Notes under the pieces: generated by a model
Told to the model about the DNA's origin: nothing
The model's database searches: none
Seen by the model: the letters and a program-made list of their open reading frames with translations, nothing else
Assembly: GCA_031769625.1 (NCBI GenBank)
Contig: JAUIMM010000483.1
Coordinates: 4,051,501 to 4,115,500, forward strand
DNA from: Taudactylus pleione
Lineage: Eukaryota; Chordata; Amphibia; Anura; Myobatrachidae
DNA: 64,000 nucleotides
Direction: 5' to 3'
In this document: piece after piece, positions 12,148-22,740 of the stretch
Layout of the letters: every line of letters starts with the position of its first letter
Numbering within the stretch: the stretch's first letter is position 1
Position numbers and translations under genes: made by a program

Positions 12148-13622
12148 ATGAGAGCCTCCGCATTCACCAGGCGCGAGCTGCTGGTGCTTACGGAGGTCAT
12201 GGATCGCCGGATCACCAGCCAACCTCAACCCATCACCAACCGGCAGAAGCGCTCCGCGTATGCGGAGGCACGGTCCCGCCTGCGGTCCTTCGGCTCACGC
12301 CGCAACATCGGGCAGCTGGAGTGCAGGTGGTCCGACCTGCAACGGCGAACGCCCCGCTTGCTGGCATGCTTTCGCATGCAGATCCTGGAAAGTAAGTGTT
12401 ATGTATTGTGGTTTTAATGTTTGTGTTTGTGGGGCAAACTGCGTGTGCATGTTTTCCTGTCTGTCCTATTTATTATTTGTACTCATATCTGCGTGTGCAT
12501 GTTTTCCTGTCTGTCCTATTTATTATTTGTACTCATATCTGCGTGTGCATGTTTTCCTGTCTGTCCTATTTATTATTTGTACTCATATCTGCGTGTGCAT
12601 GTTTTCCTGTCTGTCCTATTTATTATTTGTACTCATATCTGCGTGTGCATGTTTTCCTGTCTGTCCTATTTATTATTTGTACTCATGTCTGCATGTGCAT
12701 GTTTTCCTGTCTGTCCTATTTATTATTTGTACTCATATCTGCGTGTGCATGTTTTCCCTCTATTTCTGATTTATTCATTCTACTCCTATTTGGCTTATTT
12801 TTTGGGTTGTTTTTTTTTTTTAGTTTTGGTCCCCGGATTTGTCCATAAACTAACCGCAATTTCTTTGACATATTTTAGGGGGACAGCCAAGACTCCGCCG
12901 TCACCGTCCGTCCAGACGGCGTTCCCGGCCACTATCCCCAACCCCCAGCCAACACTCCACCCCAAATCTTTCCCCTATTCCCCACTCCTCCCCATCCTTC
13001 CCAGACCCTCTCCCGGAAATGTCGGGCCTCCTTCCCCTCCGTCCCACTTCCCCCTCTCCTCCACCCACCCCTCTTCCAATTACCCCCTCCCCGGAGTCCA
13101 TCATAACTCCTCCCCATTCTTTGGGGAATGACGGATCCTCCGAGGAGGATCATGGAGGCATTTCCGGAGCTCCCGTTTTGGCTCCCGGTATGTTTTTATT
13201 TTGTTTTTTTTTAAAGCACAAACTGTTTGTATGTAATCATGTGTCGTGCCTTTCTTCGTGTTTTTGTGGCTTGACTTTTGGTGATTTTGCAGTTTGCCTT
13301 TACCTCTTCCTGGTGATTTCAACATACACATATCACACCTGTGGGAATTTGTACATAGGCCTTGTATTTTTGCCAGCACCCCCTTTTTTTTTTTTTTTTT
13401 AGGTTTAGGAGTGATTTCGTTGTGTTTTTGTTTTTTTAATGTGGATTCCCTATTGTTGTATTAACCCACACACTTTTCTCACCCACAGAGGAACAGAGGC
13501 GTCGGCAAGAGGTGGCGGATTGTGTTGGCCAGATGCGCCAACATGTAATTGGCATTCTTGTGGCCCTCGGTCTGGCCTCCTTCGCCAGTAGTTTTTTTAT
13601 TTTTGTTCACTTTTCAAAATAA
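12148..13622 (+). CDS. Myb/SANT-like Harbinger accessory protein A (3 exons)
   Basis: By-eye splicing gives exons 12148-12391, 12879-13187 and 13489-13622, which join to 687 nt (228 aa plus stop) with no internal stop. Donors are A|GTAAGTG and G|GTATGTT; acceptors are TATTTTAG and CCCACAG. An in-frame ATG at 12118 would add 10 residues. Exon 1 encodes a Myb/SANT-like domain with the tryptophan-containing final helix RWSDLQRRT. Exon 2 is Pro/Ser-rich and ends in an acidic stretch. Exon 3 has a short hydrophobic C-terminus. AATAAA overlaps the stop (13618-13623). In known Harbinger elements a Myb-like partner carries the transposase to the nucleus and to the ends; I infer that role. Intron 1 holds a minisatellite. 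Confidence 0.78.
12440..12757 (+). repeat. 50-bp minisatellite inside intron 1 of Myb-like gene A
   Basis: About six and a half near-identical tandem units beginning GCGTGTGCATGTTTTCCTGT and ending ACTCATATCT, period exactly 50 bp. Because 50 is not a multiple of three, all three forward frames stay open, giving false ORFs rich in Cys, Tyr and Leu. Confidence 0.95.
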
Positions 13623-14415
13623 ATTTTTTCAGACAAATATACGTTCTGGCTCATTTTTTAAATCCAAAACCAAGATAGTTTATCATGACATAAGTAGACT
13701 GTTCCTGCAAGAATTTCCCTTTTTTAAAAGTTAGATTGTGTTTTGTCTTTGTATGTCAAACAGACACAAGAAACACATAACAGTAACAATGTCATTTCCC
13801 TTTTTGGGTGTAGTGTCAATTACATATTTCTACATTTTACAGGTTTCTAGTTGGTGTGCAAGCTGCTTAGGCCAATCTTACAAATCCCAAGGTTGGGCCA
13901 GGCTTCCTTTTGGTGTGGGTTGGGAAGCTGAAAACATATTTCAGTTTAGCTCAACTGGCGTCAGTACTGGATTACCCCTTAGTCAAATGTAACTTGTGTT
14001 AACCTGGTTACACTTGCTGTTAACGTCCCAAAAAAGGAAGACCATTTCACTCTCCAAACATTTATTCACAACATAACAGAGAAAACAAAGTGGTCACTCC
14101 CAAAAAAAGAACACAGTGATAAATTCAAATACAACACATACCAAGAAATAATTAAATAAAAACAAAAAATCAAGAACTGGTTGACGAAGGACCATGCCAA
14201 CATGATTCCACAAACATGGCGTTGCGATATGGGTTCCAGAATATATGCCCAAAAGGACCAGATCCAGGTTTGGTAAGGGTAGCAGGAAGTAGTGAGCGTT
14301 GGAGTGCCAAAGATTATGTGAACAAACAGAAGATGGTGAGAAAAAAAACACAAAATTAGATGTTCGCAAACAAACACAAACACATTAGGTATAAACACTG
14401 TAGTTTTGTTACAAC

Positions 14416-15675
14416 TTACCTAAAAAATCTGGCCACCACATCATCGCGTATGGCCCCCCCACATACTGACCTCCGACCAACCTCGGGGGGGCCATCCTCA
14501 GGTAAGGCATCCTCTGGCTGCATTGGGACACCACTCCTTATGGCAATGTTGTGAAATATCCCACACAGGACCACAATTTTAGACACCATATCCGGCACAT
14601 ACATGAGCTCGCCACCAGAGCGGTGGAGGCATCTGAATCGGCCTTTTAAAAGGCCGATACAGCGCTCCACCACTTGCCTGGTGGCTGTAAGTGCGGAATT
14701 ATACGCACTTTGTGGCCCTGGTGTGGGAGCCAAATAAGGAGTGAGCAGCCAGGACATGCAAGGGTATCCACTGTCTCCTGTGAAAAAAAATAGACAACAT
14801 CAGGAACACTGTGTATCAAGCTTAACATTGTTATGTACTAAAGGTCTCCACTTACCCAGAAGCCACGCATCACCAGCTTGTAGGTTGGTTAATTTCTGCC
14901 ATATCCCTGATTGCCGGATGACGAAGGAGTCATGAGCACTTCCTGGTAATTTAGCATTCAGGGACAGGATCTGGAGGGAGGCATCACATACCACCATTAC
15001 ATTCAGGGAGTGATAGTGTTTACGGTTTCTAAATATTGCCTCCAGCCGTGCTGGAGGCTGAAGTGGTATGTGAGTACCATCCACAACCCCTATGATGTGT
15101 GGGAAGCCAGCTATTTGGTAAAAATTGGCCTTGGCCACACTAAGGGCACCCATATCCAAAGGCATTTTAATAAAATGATGGAGGTGCTTGAAAAGTGCCT
15201 CCATCACTGCCCTCAGGATCCGGGAAAAGGAGGATTGGGAGATGCCCGCCACTATTCCCACCGTTGTTTGAAACGATCCTGAGGCACAGAAATGTAACAC
15301 CGCCATAAATTGCGTCAGTGGTGGTATTGCTGTTGGACTGTCAATTTGCCACTCAAGATCACTTTCTATTAATGAGAGAGTGTCTATGATGATTTTGGGA
15401 GGTAGACGGTAGCGTCTTAAAACCTCATCATCGGGCATTCCAAAAAGGGTGACACGTGTTCGAAATATCTGGGGCCTTGCATGCCTACGATGCCTACGCC
15501 TGGGACGAGTTTGAGGTTGGTCGTCTTCCGGGAGCAGGGCCAGAACAATTCGCCCCAGATCTACCTGAAATTCAAAGTTTACAATGTAAGGCTTTTGAGC
15601 CACCCCAAAAGTAACATAAAACAACTTAGCTTTATGATACCATCCATAGCTGCTTACATGCCGGGGTATTGTCAT
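14416..15675 (-). CDS. PIF/Harbinger DDE transposase (HARBI1-like), spliced
   Basis: Two exons on the minus strand, 15675-14856 and 14777-14416, join across a 78-bp intron (donor G|GTAAGTGG, acceptor TTTTCACAG) to 393 residues without a stop. The join creates the conserved LLGDSGYP motif. The catalytic triad is visible: VVDGTHIP (first Asp), GDSGYP (second Asp) and VVERCIGLLKGRF (Glu). An HTH-like segment VAGISQSSFSRIL precedes them, and the basic N-terminal block RPRRRHRRH is typical of the family. The chosen ATG is the first in frame; acceptor-like sequences at about 15689 and 15561 mean a further 5' exon is possible. The stop TAA lies inside a perfect donor AG|GTAAGT (14421-14414), so the C-terminus may continue into another exon. 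AATAAA (complement) is at 14061-14066. Confidence 0.88.
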
Positions 15676-15897
15676 GATACGTATAAACTGTAAAAAAGCC
15701 AAAAATGAGACATCAAAAATTTAGAGGGTGATTTTATGCTTGTCAAATTGGTGCAAGCCAACACATAAAATAGGCGAAACACACATTTGGCCATCGATGA
15801 AAACGACATTGCACACCGTACGTCAAATAGGGGTCAAATGGACCCCAAAAATGGAAAAGGGAAAAGCAAAACTGGTTTACATGATGAATAAGCCTCG

Positions 15898-16117
15898 AAA
15901 AATGCGTTAATTATTTCGCAAATGCAAGTCACTACACCAACAGTCAAAAATGCGTTAATTATTTCGCAAATGCAAGTCACTACACCAACAGTCAAAAATG
16001 CGTTAATTAGTTCGCAAATGCAAGTCACTACACCAACAGTCAAAAATGCGTTAATTAGTTCGCAAATGCAAGTCACTACACCAACAGTCAAAAATGCGTT
16101 AATTAGTTCGCAAATGC
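15898..16117. repeat. 48-bp minisatellite 5' of the transposase gene
   Basis: About four and a half units with core TGCGTTAATTAGTTCGCAAA, period 48 bp. It lies between the divergent transposase (-) and Myb-like gene B (+), in the region expected to hold their promoters. Since 48 is a multiple of three, both strands stay open as repeating ORFs, which I regard as artefacts. Confidence 0.93.
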
Positions 16118-16619
16118 AAGAAAAATAATGGACTTACCAAAATCGAATATATAAGATTTCCCTCAAAAAGGTCTTTGGGTCCGAAAGCCAAAACAAACTA
16201 AAATAGATGAAATTAGTGTTAAAAAAAATATATAAAACAAAAAACCAGAAGTAGACACCAATTGGCCACAAATTAGACTGCACAAAACTTACCAAATCAG
16301 GAAACGATGCCAAAAAATAAACCAAAAAAATGCGAACGGAAAACCAAAACAACTGTAGCAAACCAAAAAAAATACAAACACAGCCAAATCCTCCAACCGC
16401 AAACAACCAAATCCAACCAACTTAACCGCCAACAATCCAACAACGCAACCTCGACTCCACACACACCAAGCCATAAATAGTGTTTATTTTCCCGCACAAA
16501 TTAAGGATGAATCATAGGGACGCACAATCAATGATGCGGCCGCAAACTAAGGACGCATGTATAAATACGTCACGAAATCACATTTAATTTCTGGTTGATT
16601 TCATTCTGGAAGCAGAGAC

Positions 16620-18000
16620 ATGGCTTCAGACCAGGGAAACAATGGCCAAAATTCCGGCGGTAAGGCCTTCATGCATTTTGTCTCAATGATTCTTTTAAAA
16701 CATAATATTGTGCAAGTTGTGAAGTGGCTAAATCTGCATATTTACCCAAATAGGTGAGGAGGATGACATGGAAGAGACTGCTGGCCCCAGTCAACCCGCC
16801 AAAGCTGCCCAAAAAAAAAGGCAGCCACATTTCACAAGCAAGGAGATGGAGGTTTTGATCCAGAAGTGCGTTGACATCCTGCCCCAGGCAGCCAGGAATA
16901 TGAGCCAAAGCCAGAAGTGGAGAATGTGGGAGGAGGTCGCCGTTGCTGTCAATAGGGTGGGTGATTATGTCCGTCTAGCCCGGGATGTCAAACGGCAGTA
17001 AGTAAACACTTTCCCATCCTATAAACAAACCCCATTGTAAAAAAAAGGATAATGGTTCCAATTTCATTCCACAGATGGGCAGACTTCAAATATCGTCTCA
17101 AGCAAAAACTTGCCGACAGGGCTAGGCATGCAAGGGGGACAGGTGGGGGTCCCACCCCTGTGTCATTGGAGTTGACAGACTTAGAAGAGCTGGCACAGGG
17201 GTGTGTGCAGGCTTGTGGAGGTGTTTGGCGTGTCCAACATGGATACGGACATGCCAGACTTTGCGGCTCCTCATGTTGGCCAAGGTAAGTCTTGTGATGT
17301 CACCAACTCTGAAATGCTATTGTGCCAATATGTAGATTCTAATGTGAGTCTTTTCGCAATTTTCCTAACAGAGACAGAGGCGGATGAGTCTGCTCCAGAG
17401 GGGAGCCTTGGCCGCAGAATTTCTGCTGGCTCTGCAGGGGAGGAACCAGTACATCCGGCTGAGGACCCTGCAGAAGCCAGTCCAGGGCGTGCCCCCCTCG
17501 CAGGCAGTGGGCCTCCTCACAGAACTCAATTTTAAATCGGATTTCCATACGGAGATTCTGCAGAGGATGGACGCCAGTCTGATACGGGTGGCTGAGGCCC
17601 TGGAGCAAAATGCTGCGGCCAACGTGACCATTGCTCAGGCCTGGCGGAAAATACCAGGGCAAACATCTGCATCGCCGATGCCCTGGAGCAGCTCGTTCGC
17701 CAGCACATGGTGGAGCCGACCTCCCTTCCTGCCGGAACATCCGGATCCTCCACCTCTGGCACAACATCAGCCAATCCTCCAAATGTGCCTAGCCCTGTGC
17801 CTAGTCCAGAGGCCACAACATCTGCCTCTGGACAGGCCAGCCCGATGGCATCCCGGACCCGGTCTGGCGCCCACCCTCACCCAGCCAAACGGGCGAGAAA
17901 CGGTGACAGCAATGGCGACTTTTCCCACACTCCTTCTGTGCTTGGCTCATATTCCTTTCTGGTCAAAACTTCCCTCTCCTTTCTTGTGAAATGTTTTTAA
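16620..18000 (+). pseudogene. Myb/SANT-like Harbinger accessory protein B (frame-broken)
   Basis: Exon 1 (16620-16659) starts MASDQGNN and joins by GTAAGG/AG to exon 2 (16754-16997), then to exon 3 from 17075. The exon 2/3 join yields a good Myb/SANT-like domain from HFTSKEMEVLIQKC to QWADFKYRLKQKL, similar to Myb_DNA-bind_5/NAIF1-type domains. After the GGGG run at 17198-17201 the coding frame moves to another frame (VEVFGVSNMDTDMPDF), consistent with one extra G. Exon 4 (from 17372) then appears in two further frames: a coiled-coil-like LTELNFKSDFHTEILQRMD, then a Ser/Thr/Pro-rich tail with KRARNG. At least three frame changes make it a likely pseudogene, unless unseen introns explain some of them. 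Confidence 0.68.
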
Positions 18001-18935
18001 TTTTGGTATTTACGTTTATGTTACCAGTTATGGCTTTTTTTTTTTTTTTTACAAATATCTTTGCCACAAAAAAAAGGCAACAAAATATTAGGCCCATTTG
18101 TTTGTGTTTAAACAATAAATTTAAAACAAAAAACTGACATTGTATTGTGACATTATTGTACAAATGGGTTACATTTAATCCTGGCCCTAAAGGCAAAAAC
18201 TGACCCTCTTAAAAAAAAAAAAGGCCTCTTTAAGGAACGTTTAAAAAATCACATAGCGATGCAAATTCCACAGTAAACCAAAAAAATGGGGAGCTAATTA
18301 AAACATGATGACATTATTGTTACAATAGGCCCATAACCAACAAATTGTGGCCAAAATAAAACACCAAAAATGTACGCTAATTGATTGTGTAATCATGACA
18401 TTAGCAGCTCTGATTTCCACCTGCGTACGCTTTTGTGCTATCCCAATAAACTGCTTTCCAAACACATACCAAGCCGGTTTTCAATCCAACACTAATTACT
18501 TTACTGACCAGCCGCGATTAATCGCAGCACCATCGTTGAGTCCCGGGACGGAGGAGAAGGCCATCGCCAATGTGGTCGAGTAATCCTGACCCTAAGCTGT
18601 GCGAGCATTTTGAAGGGAAAGCGGATGTTCCAGTGACGTATGAGACGGTCCGAACACATTTGACGTTCGCATCTGCTAATGTATGTACGCCCCAAAAACG
18701 CCTCGCCACGCCTGCGTTTTTTCATCTCCACCCCCGTCAACACCCAAAAACGCCCTGTTCTGTCAATCACATTTGACATGTCACTTCCTGTACGCTATTT
18801 TAGGAACGAGAGAAAAAAAGCTCGCAATCTGCCGTACGCACATGCGCAGTGTAACACCGACGCATGCGCGGTTAGTCAACATCGGAACGCAACGAGCGTA
18901 CTGTTGTTAACGTGCGGCTCTGAATGAGGGCCTTA

Positions 18936-19795
18936 GTTCTATGATATAATTTCTGTACAGGCTCATAGAGCAATCGCAGCGAATGAGTAATTATTATCAT
19001 TTATTTATTAGACGCCACAAGGTGTACGCAGCGCCATTGAAGAGGGTAATGTATAAACAAGCACAGTAAGCTGCATAAATGCAATGCACAACAGTAAGCC
19101 ACCTCTTATAGTACAAAGCATAGATACAAACATTGTAGTAAAACCCAGACGGGAACTGGGCAAGGGTAGAGCAACTCGCTAGAGAAACAGCAGGCAGTGG
19201 GAAGGTCTCAATGCAGGCCGCACAACTGTCCTACTTTGGGGGGGTATTCTCACTGCTGTTGTGCATATCACAGCAAGGCAAATACTCGGCTTAGCCCTCC
19301 CCCTGTGTAAAATATATATCATAGTCACCCTTGACTAGCTTGGATACAGCTATCAACATTATAAAGACTGAAATACAGTGCTGTAACTGGCCTATAAAGT
19401 TCCCTGTGCTGGCCACACCCCCTGACCAGGTGACAATGAGGGGGACGGGGCCGCCAGCACCAGAAAGTACAGCAGTGGCCGTAATGTCCTTTGTATGTTC
19501 CAGACATGCACACTGCAGCCTGTGCAGCCTCCCGGAGCATCCTCAGAATGTCATTACAGACATCCTGCTAGCCAGAGGCAGGGGGAGTGACGGTGCTGCC
19601 CACAGAGCACTGCTGTCTGTGTGATGCCACTGCTCACATAGCCCCTAGTTACAGCACTACTGAAATATACTTACGGTGAGGGAAAAATCAATTTTTAGTC
19701 CCGTTACATTAAGGTGCCAGTGCCTGCTTTTCTGTAGTTCTGAGGTATCTACACTTTTGAAAGGAGTATTGCTGCCTGTACTACACTGCCTCACC
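18936..19795. other. Intergenic sequence, nothing recognised
   Basis: Immediately follows the Harbinger right TSD. There is no coding domain or clear terminal repeat. Short ORFs around 19331-19624 have no recognisable motif. Confidence 0.4.
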
Positions 19796-20580
19796 CATCA
19801 CAGAGCATCGCTGTGACCGCCATATAATGCAGTGAGCATCGCAGTGACTGTCATACTGCAGAGAGCATCGGTGACCACCATATAATACAGAGAGCATCAC
19901 AGAGACTGCCATATAATGCAGAGAATATTACGGTGACTGCAATATAATGCAGAGAACATTGTAGTGACACCCTTATAATGCAGAGAGCATCACAGTGACC
20001 GCCATATAATAGAGACCATCAGTGCCCACCATATTTTGCAGACAACACCACAGTGACCCCCATATAATGCAGAGAGCATTGCAGTGACTGCCATATAATA
20101 TGGGGAGCATGATGTGCCTGCCATATAATACAGAGAGTCAGTGCCCTCCATATAATGCAGAGAGTGTTGCAGTGCCGCCATATAATGCAGAGCATCGCAG
20201 TGACCGCCATATAATTCAGAGTGTCACAGTGCCCACCATATAATGCAGAGAGCATTGCAGTGACTGCCATATAATATGGGGAGCATGATGTGCCTGCCAT
20301 ATAATACAGAGAGTCAGTGCCCTCCATATAATGCAGAGAGCGTTGCAGTGCCGCCATATAATGCAGAGAGCAATGCAATGACCACAATATAATACAGAGA
20401 ACGTGGCAGCGCCTGCCATATAATACAGAGTGCTTTGCAGTGCCTGCCCTATAATGCAGAGCATAGCAGTGACCGCCATATACAAATACAGAGAGTGTTG
20501 CAAGTGCCCACCATATATTACAGAAAGCATTACAGTGCCTGCCACATATTTAAGAGACCATCAGTGACCCACATAACACA
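19796..20580. repeat. Satellite with unit of about 31 bp
   Basis: About 25 degenerate tandem units built on CCATATAATGCAGAGAGCAT followed by a CGCAGTGACYG-like segment. A longer block of several units (GCATTGCAGTGACTGCCATA through GCAGTGCCGCCATATAATGC) occurs twice, near 20066-20185 and 20242-20361, so segmental duplication acted within the array. Minus-strand ORFs with repeated MAGT or IIWR are artefacts of the repeat. Confidence 0.92.
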
Positions 20581-20589
20581 GATAATATG

Positions 20590-21119
20590 AATATTCCCTT
20601 CACCCACAAAATTTAAATACCCCTCCCACACAACATTAATACACGACTGCCATCATAGACAGTATTAATATAAAACACACACCAACACCTTCCCCAGAAA
20701 AAAAAATACACCGCCTCTCCATTCCCTAAATATACCACGCCCCTAGATAGCATTAAAACATTTTCACAGATCCACTAGCACTTACCTGTCCAGAAGTAAG
20801 TTCTGTCTTGTTTGGTCCCTGTGGAGCACCAGGACGAGGGTACAACAGGAAAGGAATTTAGAGACAGGCTAGACTGGAGAGGAAGAGGCAGGGACTCAGG
20901 TGAGGGGTGGGGTCTTGGACAGGGATAGCATAGAGTATGGGTCATACCACCCAACTCCCGGACAGATTGGGACGCTACAGTCGGGACAATGCAGAGCCCT
21001 CAAATAGGGACTTATCCAGAATAAAAATCACTATACTGTATGCATTTTCAACTTAGGTGCTGGATGATGATCTAGTATAGGGATATTAGGTTGTGCTTCA
21101 GTATACAGAATATCTACTG
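20590..21119. other. Intergenic sequence, nothing recognised
   Basis: No gene. The sequence CCCGGACAGATTGGGACGCT near 20962 resembles the conserved part of a dispersed repeat, but I cannot define ends. Confidence 0.35.
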
Positions 21120-21371
21120 CTAGAGCAGTAAATGTGTTGACTTGAAGAATTTAGATGATATGGGTGATATACGAGAAGCAGCGAGACCAGATAGCAGTAA
21201 ATTGCAGTAATCCAAATGCAATAAAATACAAGCATGCATTAGTCTTACAGCCGTAGTGTGACACGGCAAAGAACAGATTTTAACGGCATTAGACATAAAA
21301 AAGAAAAAGTTGTTGTTTGTTTGTTTGTTTTTTGCCAGAGAGTGAAAGTCAGTAAAAAAATAATTTGTCAA
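21120..21371 (-). pseudogene. L2/CR1-like LINE reverse transcriptase fragment
   Basis: On the minus strand the translation contains AVRLMHACILLHLDYCNLLL, matching the C-terminal reverse-transcriptase motif of L2/CR1-type LINEs (family pattern: ...HAFISSRLDYCNSLL). Only this end of the ORF is recognisable and the region is AT-rich and degraded. The rest of the element is not visible. Confidence 0.7.
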
Positions 21372-21630
21372 ATATTACATCATGTAATAATGTCAGCTTG
21401 ATTAATGGATATTCCCTGATGTAGTTAGGAGACCGTCTGACGGGATGCCGACCATCAGGATGTAGTTAGGAGACTGTCTGACAGGAAGATATGTCGGTGT
21501 TTTGACAGGAGGCATTCCGACTGCCGGTATTTCATACCCATTCCATCCGCTATTGTACTTTTAATGCTGAATGCTATTAAATTAGATCTATCATGAAACT
21601 TTCATTCAATTTTAATATTGTCAATAGGTC
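21372..21630. other. Fragment with ends like the TTAGGG-type elements
   Basis: The segment GGAGACCGTCTGACGGGATG and the nearby GTCTGACAGGAAG repeat each other about 48 bp apart (21427 and 21473). ATTCCGACTGCCGGTATTTC resembles terminal sequence of the element at 47690-47950. Probably an old partial copy. Confidence 0.4.
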
Positions 21631-21633
21631 TTT

Positions 21634-22151
21634 GGCCCTCATTCAGACCCACTCGAGAGCGGCTGTCCGCTCGCAAGTGGGTCGATGGTCCGCACTGCGC
21701 ATGCGCACGATGGAGGGAGCTCCGTCGTGCGCATGCGCGAGACGCGACGAGCGAAGGGGCCGTGCTGTCGATGTTGACTGACAGCACGTCCCCTTTGGTG
21801 GGCGTGCCGGGGGAGTGCCTGCCAGACTGAGGCATTCCCAAGGGAACGCCTACCGTCTGAAGCCGGCCCCACTGACATCACTAGTGATGTCAGTGGGAGT
21901 GATTTTGGCTCTGATAGAGCCAAAATCACTCCTGGCCTTGCGGTTGAAAAACTCAACCGCAGGCTTTTGCTCGCAGTTTCGATGGTCGCGATGGTTAAGA
22001 CCATCGCGACCATCATCCTGCACGCTCGTATATGCTGTGGGTGGTGACCCACAGCTATACGAGCGTCCAGGAGGACGCTCCATATTAATGGAGATGGGCC
22101 CTGATTCAGAGCGAGCGCTCTGGTCAGAGCGTCCGGCTCTGAATCAGGGCC
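21634..22151 (+). mobile_element. Serial-hairpin MITE, family A, copy 4
   Basis: 518 bp, left end GGCCCTCATTCAGACCC identical to the left end of the autonomous Harbinger element, right end TCTGAATCAGGGCC. TTT flanks both sides (21631-21633, 22152-22154). The hairpin stems are conserved, but the AAAGTCCTTCGCTCG half of hairpin 3 is missing. Confidence 0.88.
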
Positions 22152-22154
22152 TTT

Positions 22155-22705
22155 GGGCCTCATTCAAACCCACTCGCAAGCGGCTGTCCGCTCGCAAGTG
22201 GGTCGATGGTGTGCACTGCGCATGCGCATGACGGAGGGAGCTCCGTCGTGCACATGCGCCAGACGCGACGAGCGAAGGACTTTCCTTCGCTCGTTGTGTC
22301 TGATCAAAGGGGGCGTGCTGTCGATGTTGATTGACAGCACGCCCCCTTTGGTGGGCGTGCCGGGGGCGTGCCTGCCAGACGGAGGCGTTCCCAAGGGAAC
22401 GCCTACCGTCAGGAGCCGGCCCCACTGACATCACTAGTGATGTCAGTGGGAGTGATTTTGGCTCTGATAGAGCCAAAATCACTCCAGGGCTTGTGGTCGA
22501 AAAACCCCGACCACAGGCTTCTGGTCGCACTGGCGATGGTCGCGATGGTCAAGACCATCGCGACCATCATCCTGCACGCTCGTATGTGCTGTGGCTGGTG
22601 ACCAACAGCTATACGAGCGTCCAGGAGGACGCTCCATTTTTATGGAGGACGGCCCTCATTCAGAGCGAGCGCTCTGCTCAGAGCGTCCGGCTCTGAATGA
22701 GGACC
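22155..22705 (+). mobile_element. Serial-hairpin MITE, family A, copy 5, in tandem with copy 4
   Basis: 551 bp, same orientation as copy 4, separated from it only by TTT (22152-22154) and followed by TTT (22706-22708). One TTT therefore serves as TSD for both copies. All major hairpins of copy 1 are present. Confidence 0.88.
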
Positions 22706-22740
22706 TTTGTTTCTTGTTTTTTATTCAAAATTCCTCTTAA

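Larger units (their letters stand above)
11474..18932. mobile_element. Autonomous PIF/Harbinger transposon
   Basis: 7,459 bp bounded by the inverted repeat GGCCCTCATTCAGA (left) and TCTGAATGAGGGCC (right) with perfect TTA TSDs at 11471-11473 and 18933-18935. It contains three genes: a spliced Myb-like gene (+), a spliced DDE transposase (-) and a second, damaged Myb-like gene (+). It also contains two minisatellites. The left end continues as ACCCACTCGCAAGCG, matching family A serial-hairpin MITEs well past the inverted repeat, so it is a plausible source of their transposase. It is larger than the usual two-gene Harbinger layout. Confidence 0.92.

Noticed and set aside
12421..13131. 236-residue Cys/Tyr/Leu-rich repeat protein
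   Set aside because: Open in all three frames because the unit is 50 bp; it lies in a predicted intron.
15898..16117. CRISPR-like array
   Set aside because: Direct repeats have no unique spacers; this is a plain minisatellite in a eukaryotic transposon.
15834..16128. Repeat proteins on both strands
   Set aside because: Product of the 48-bp tandem repeat, with no conserved domain.
20019..20545. Minus-strand proteins with repeated MAGT/IIWR
   Set aside because: By-product of the ATAATG satellite.
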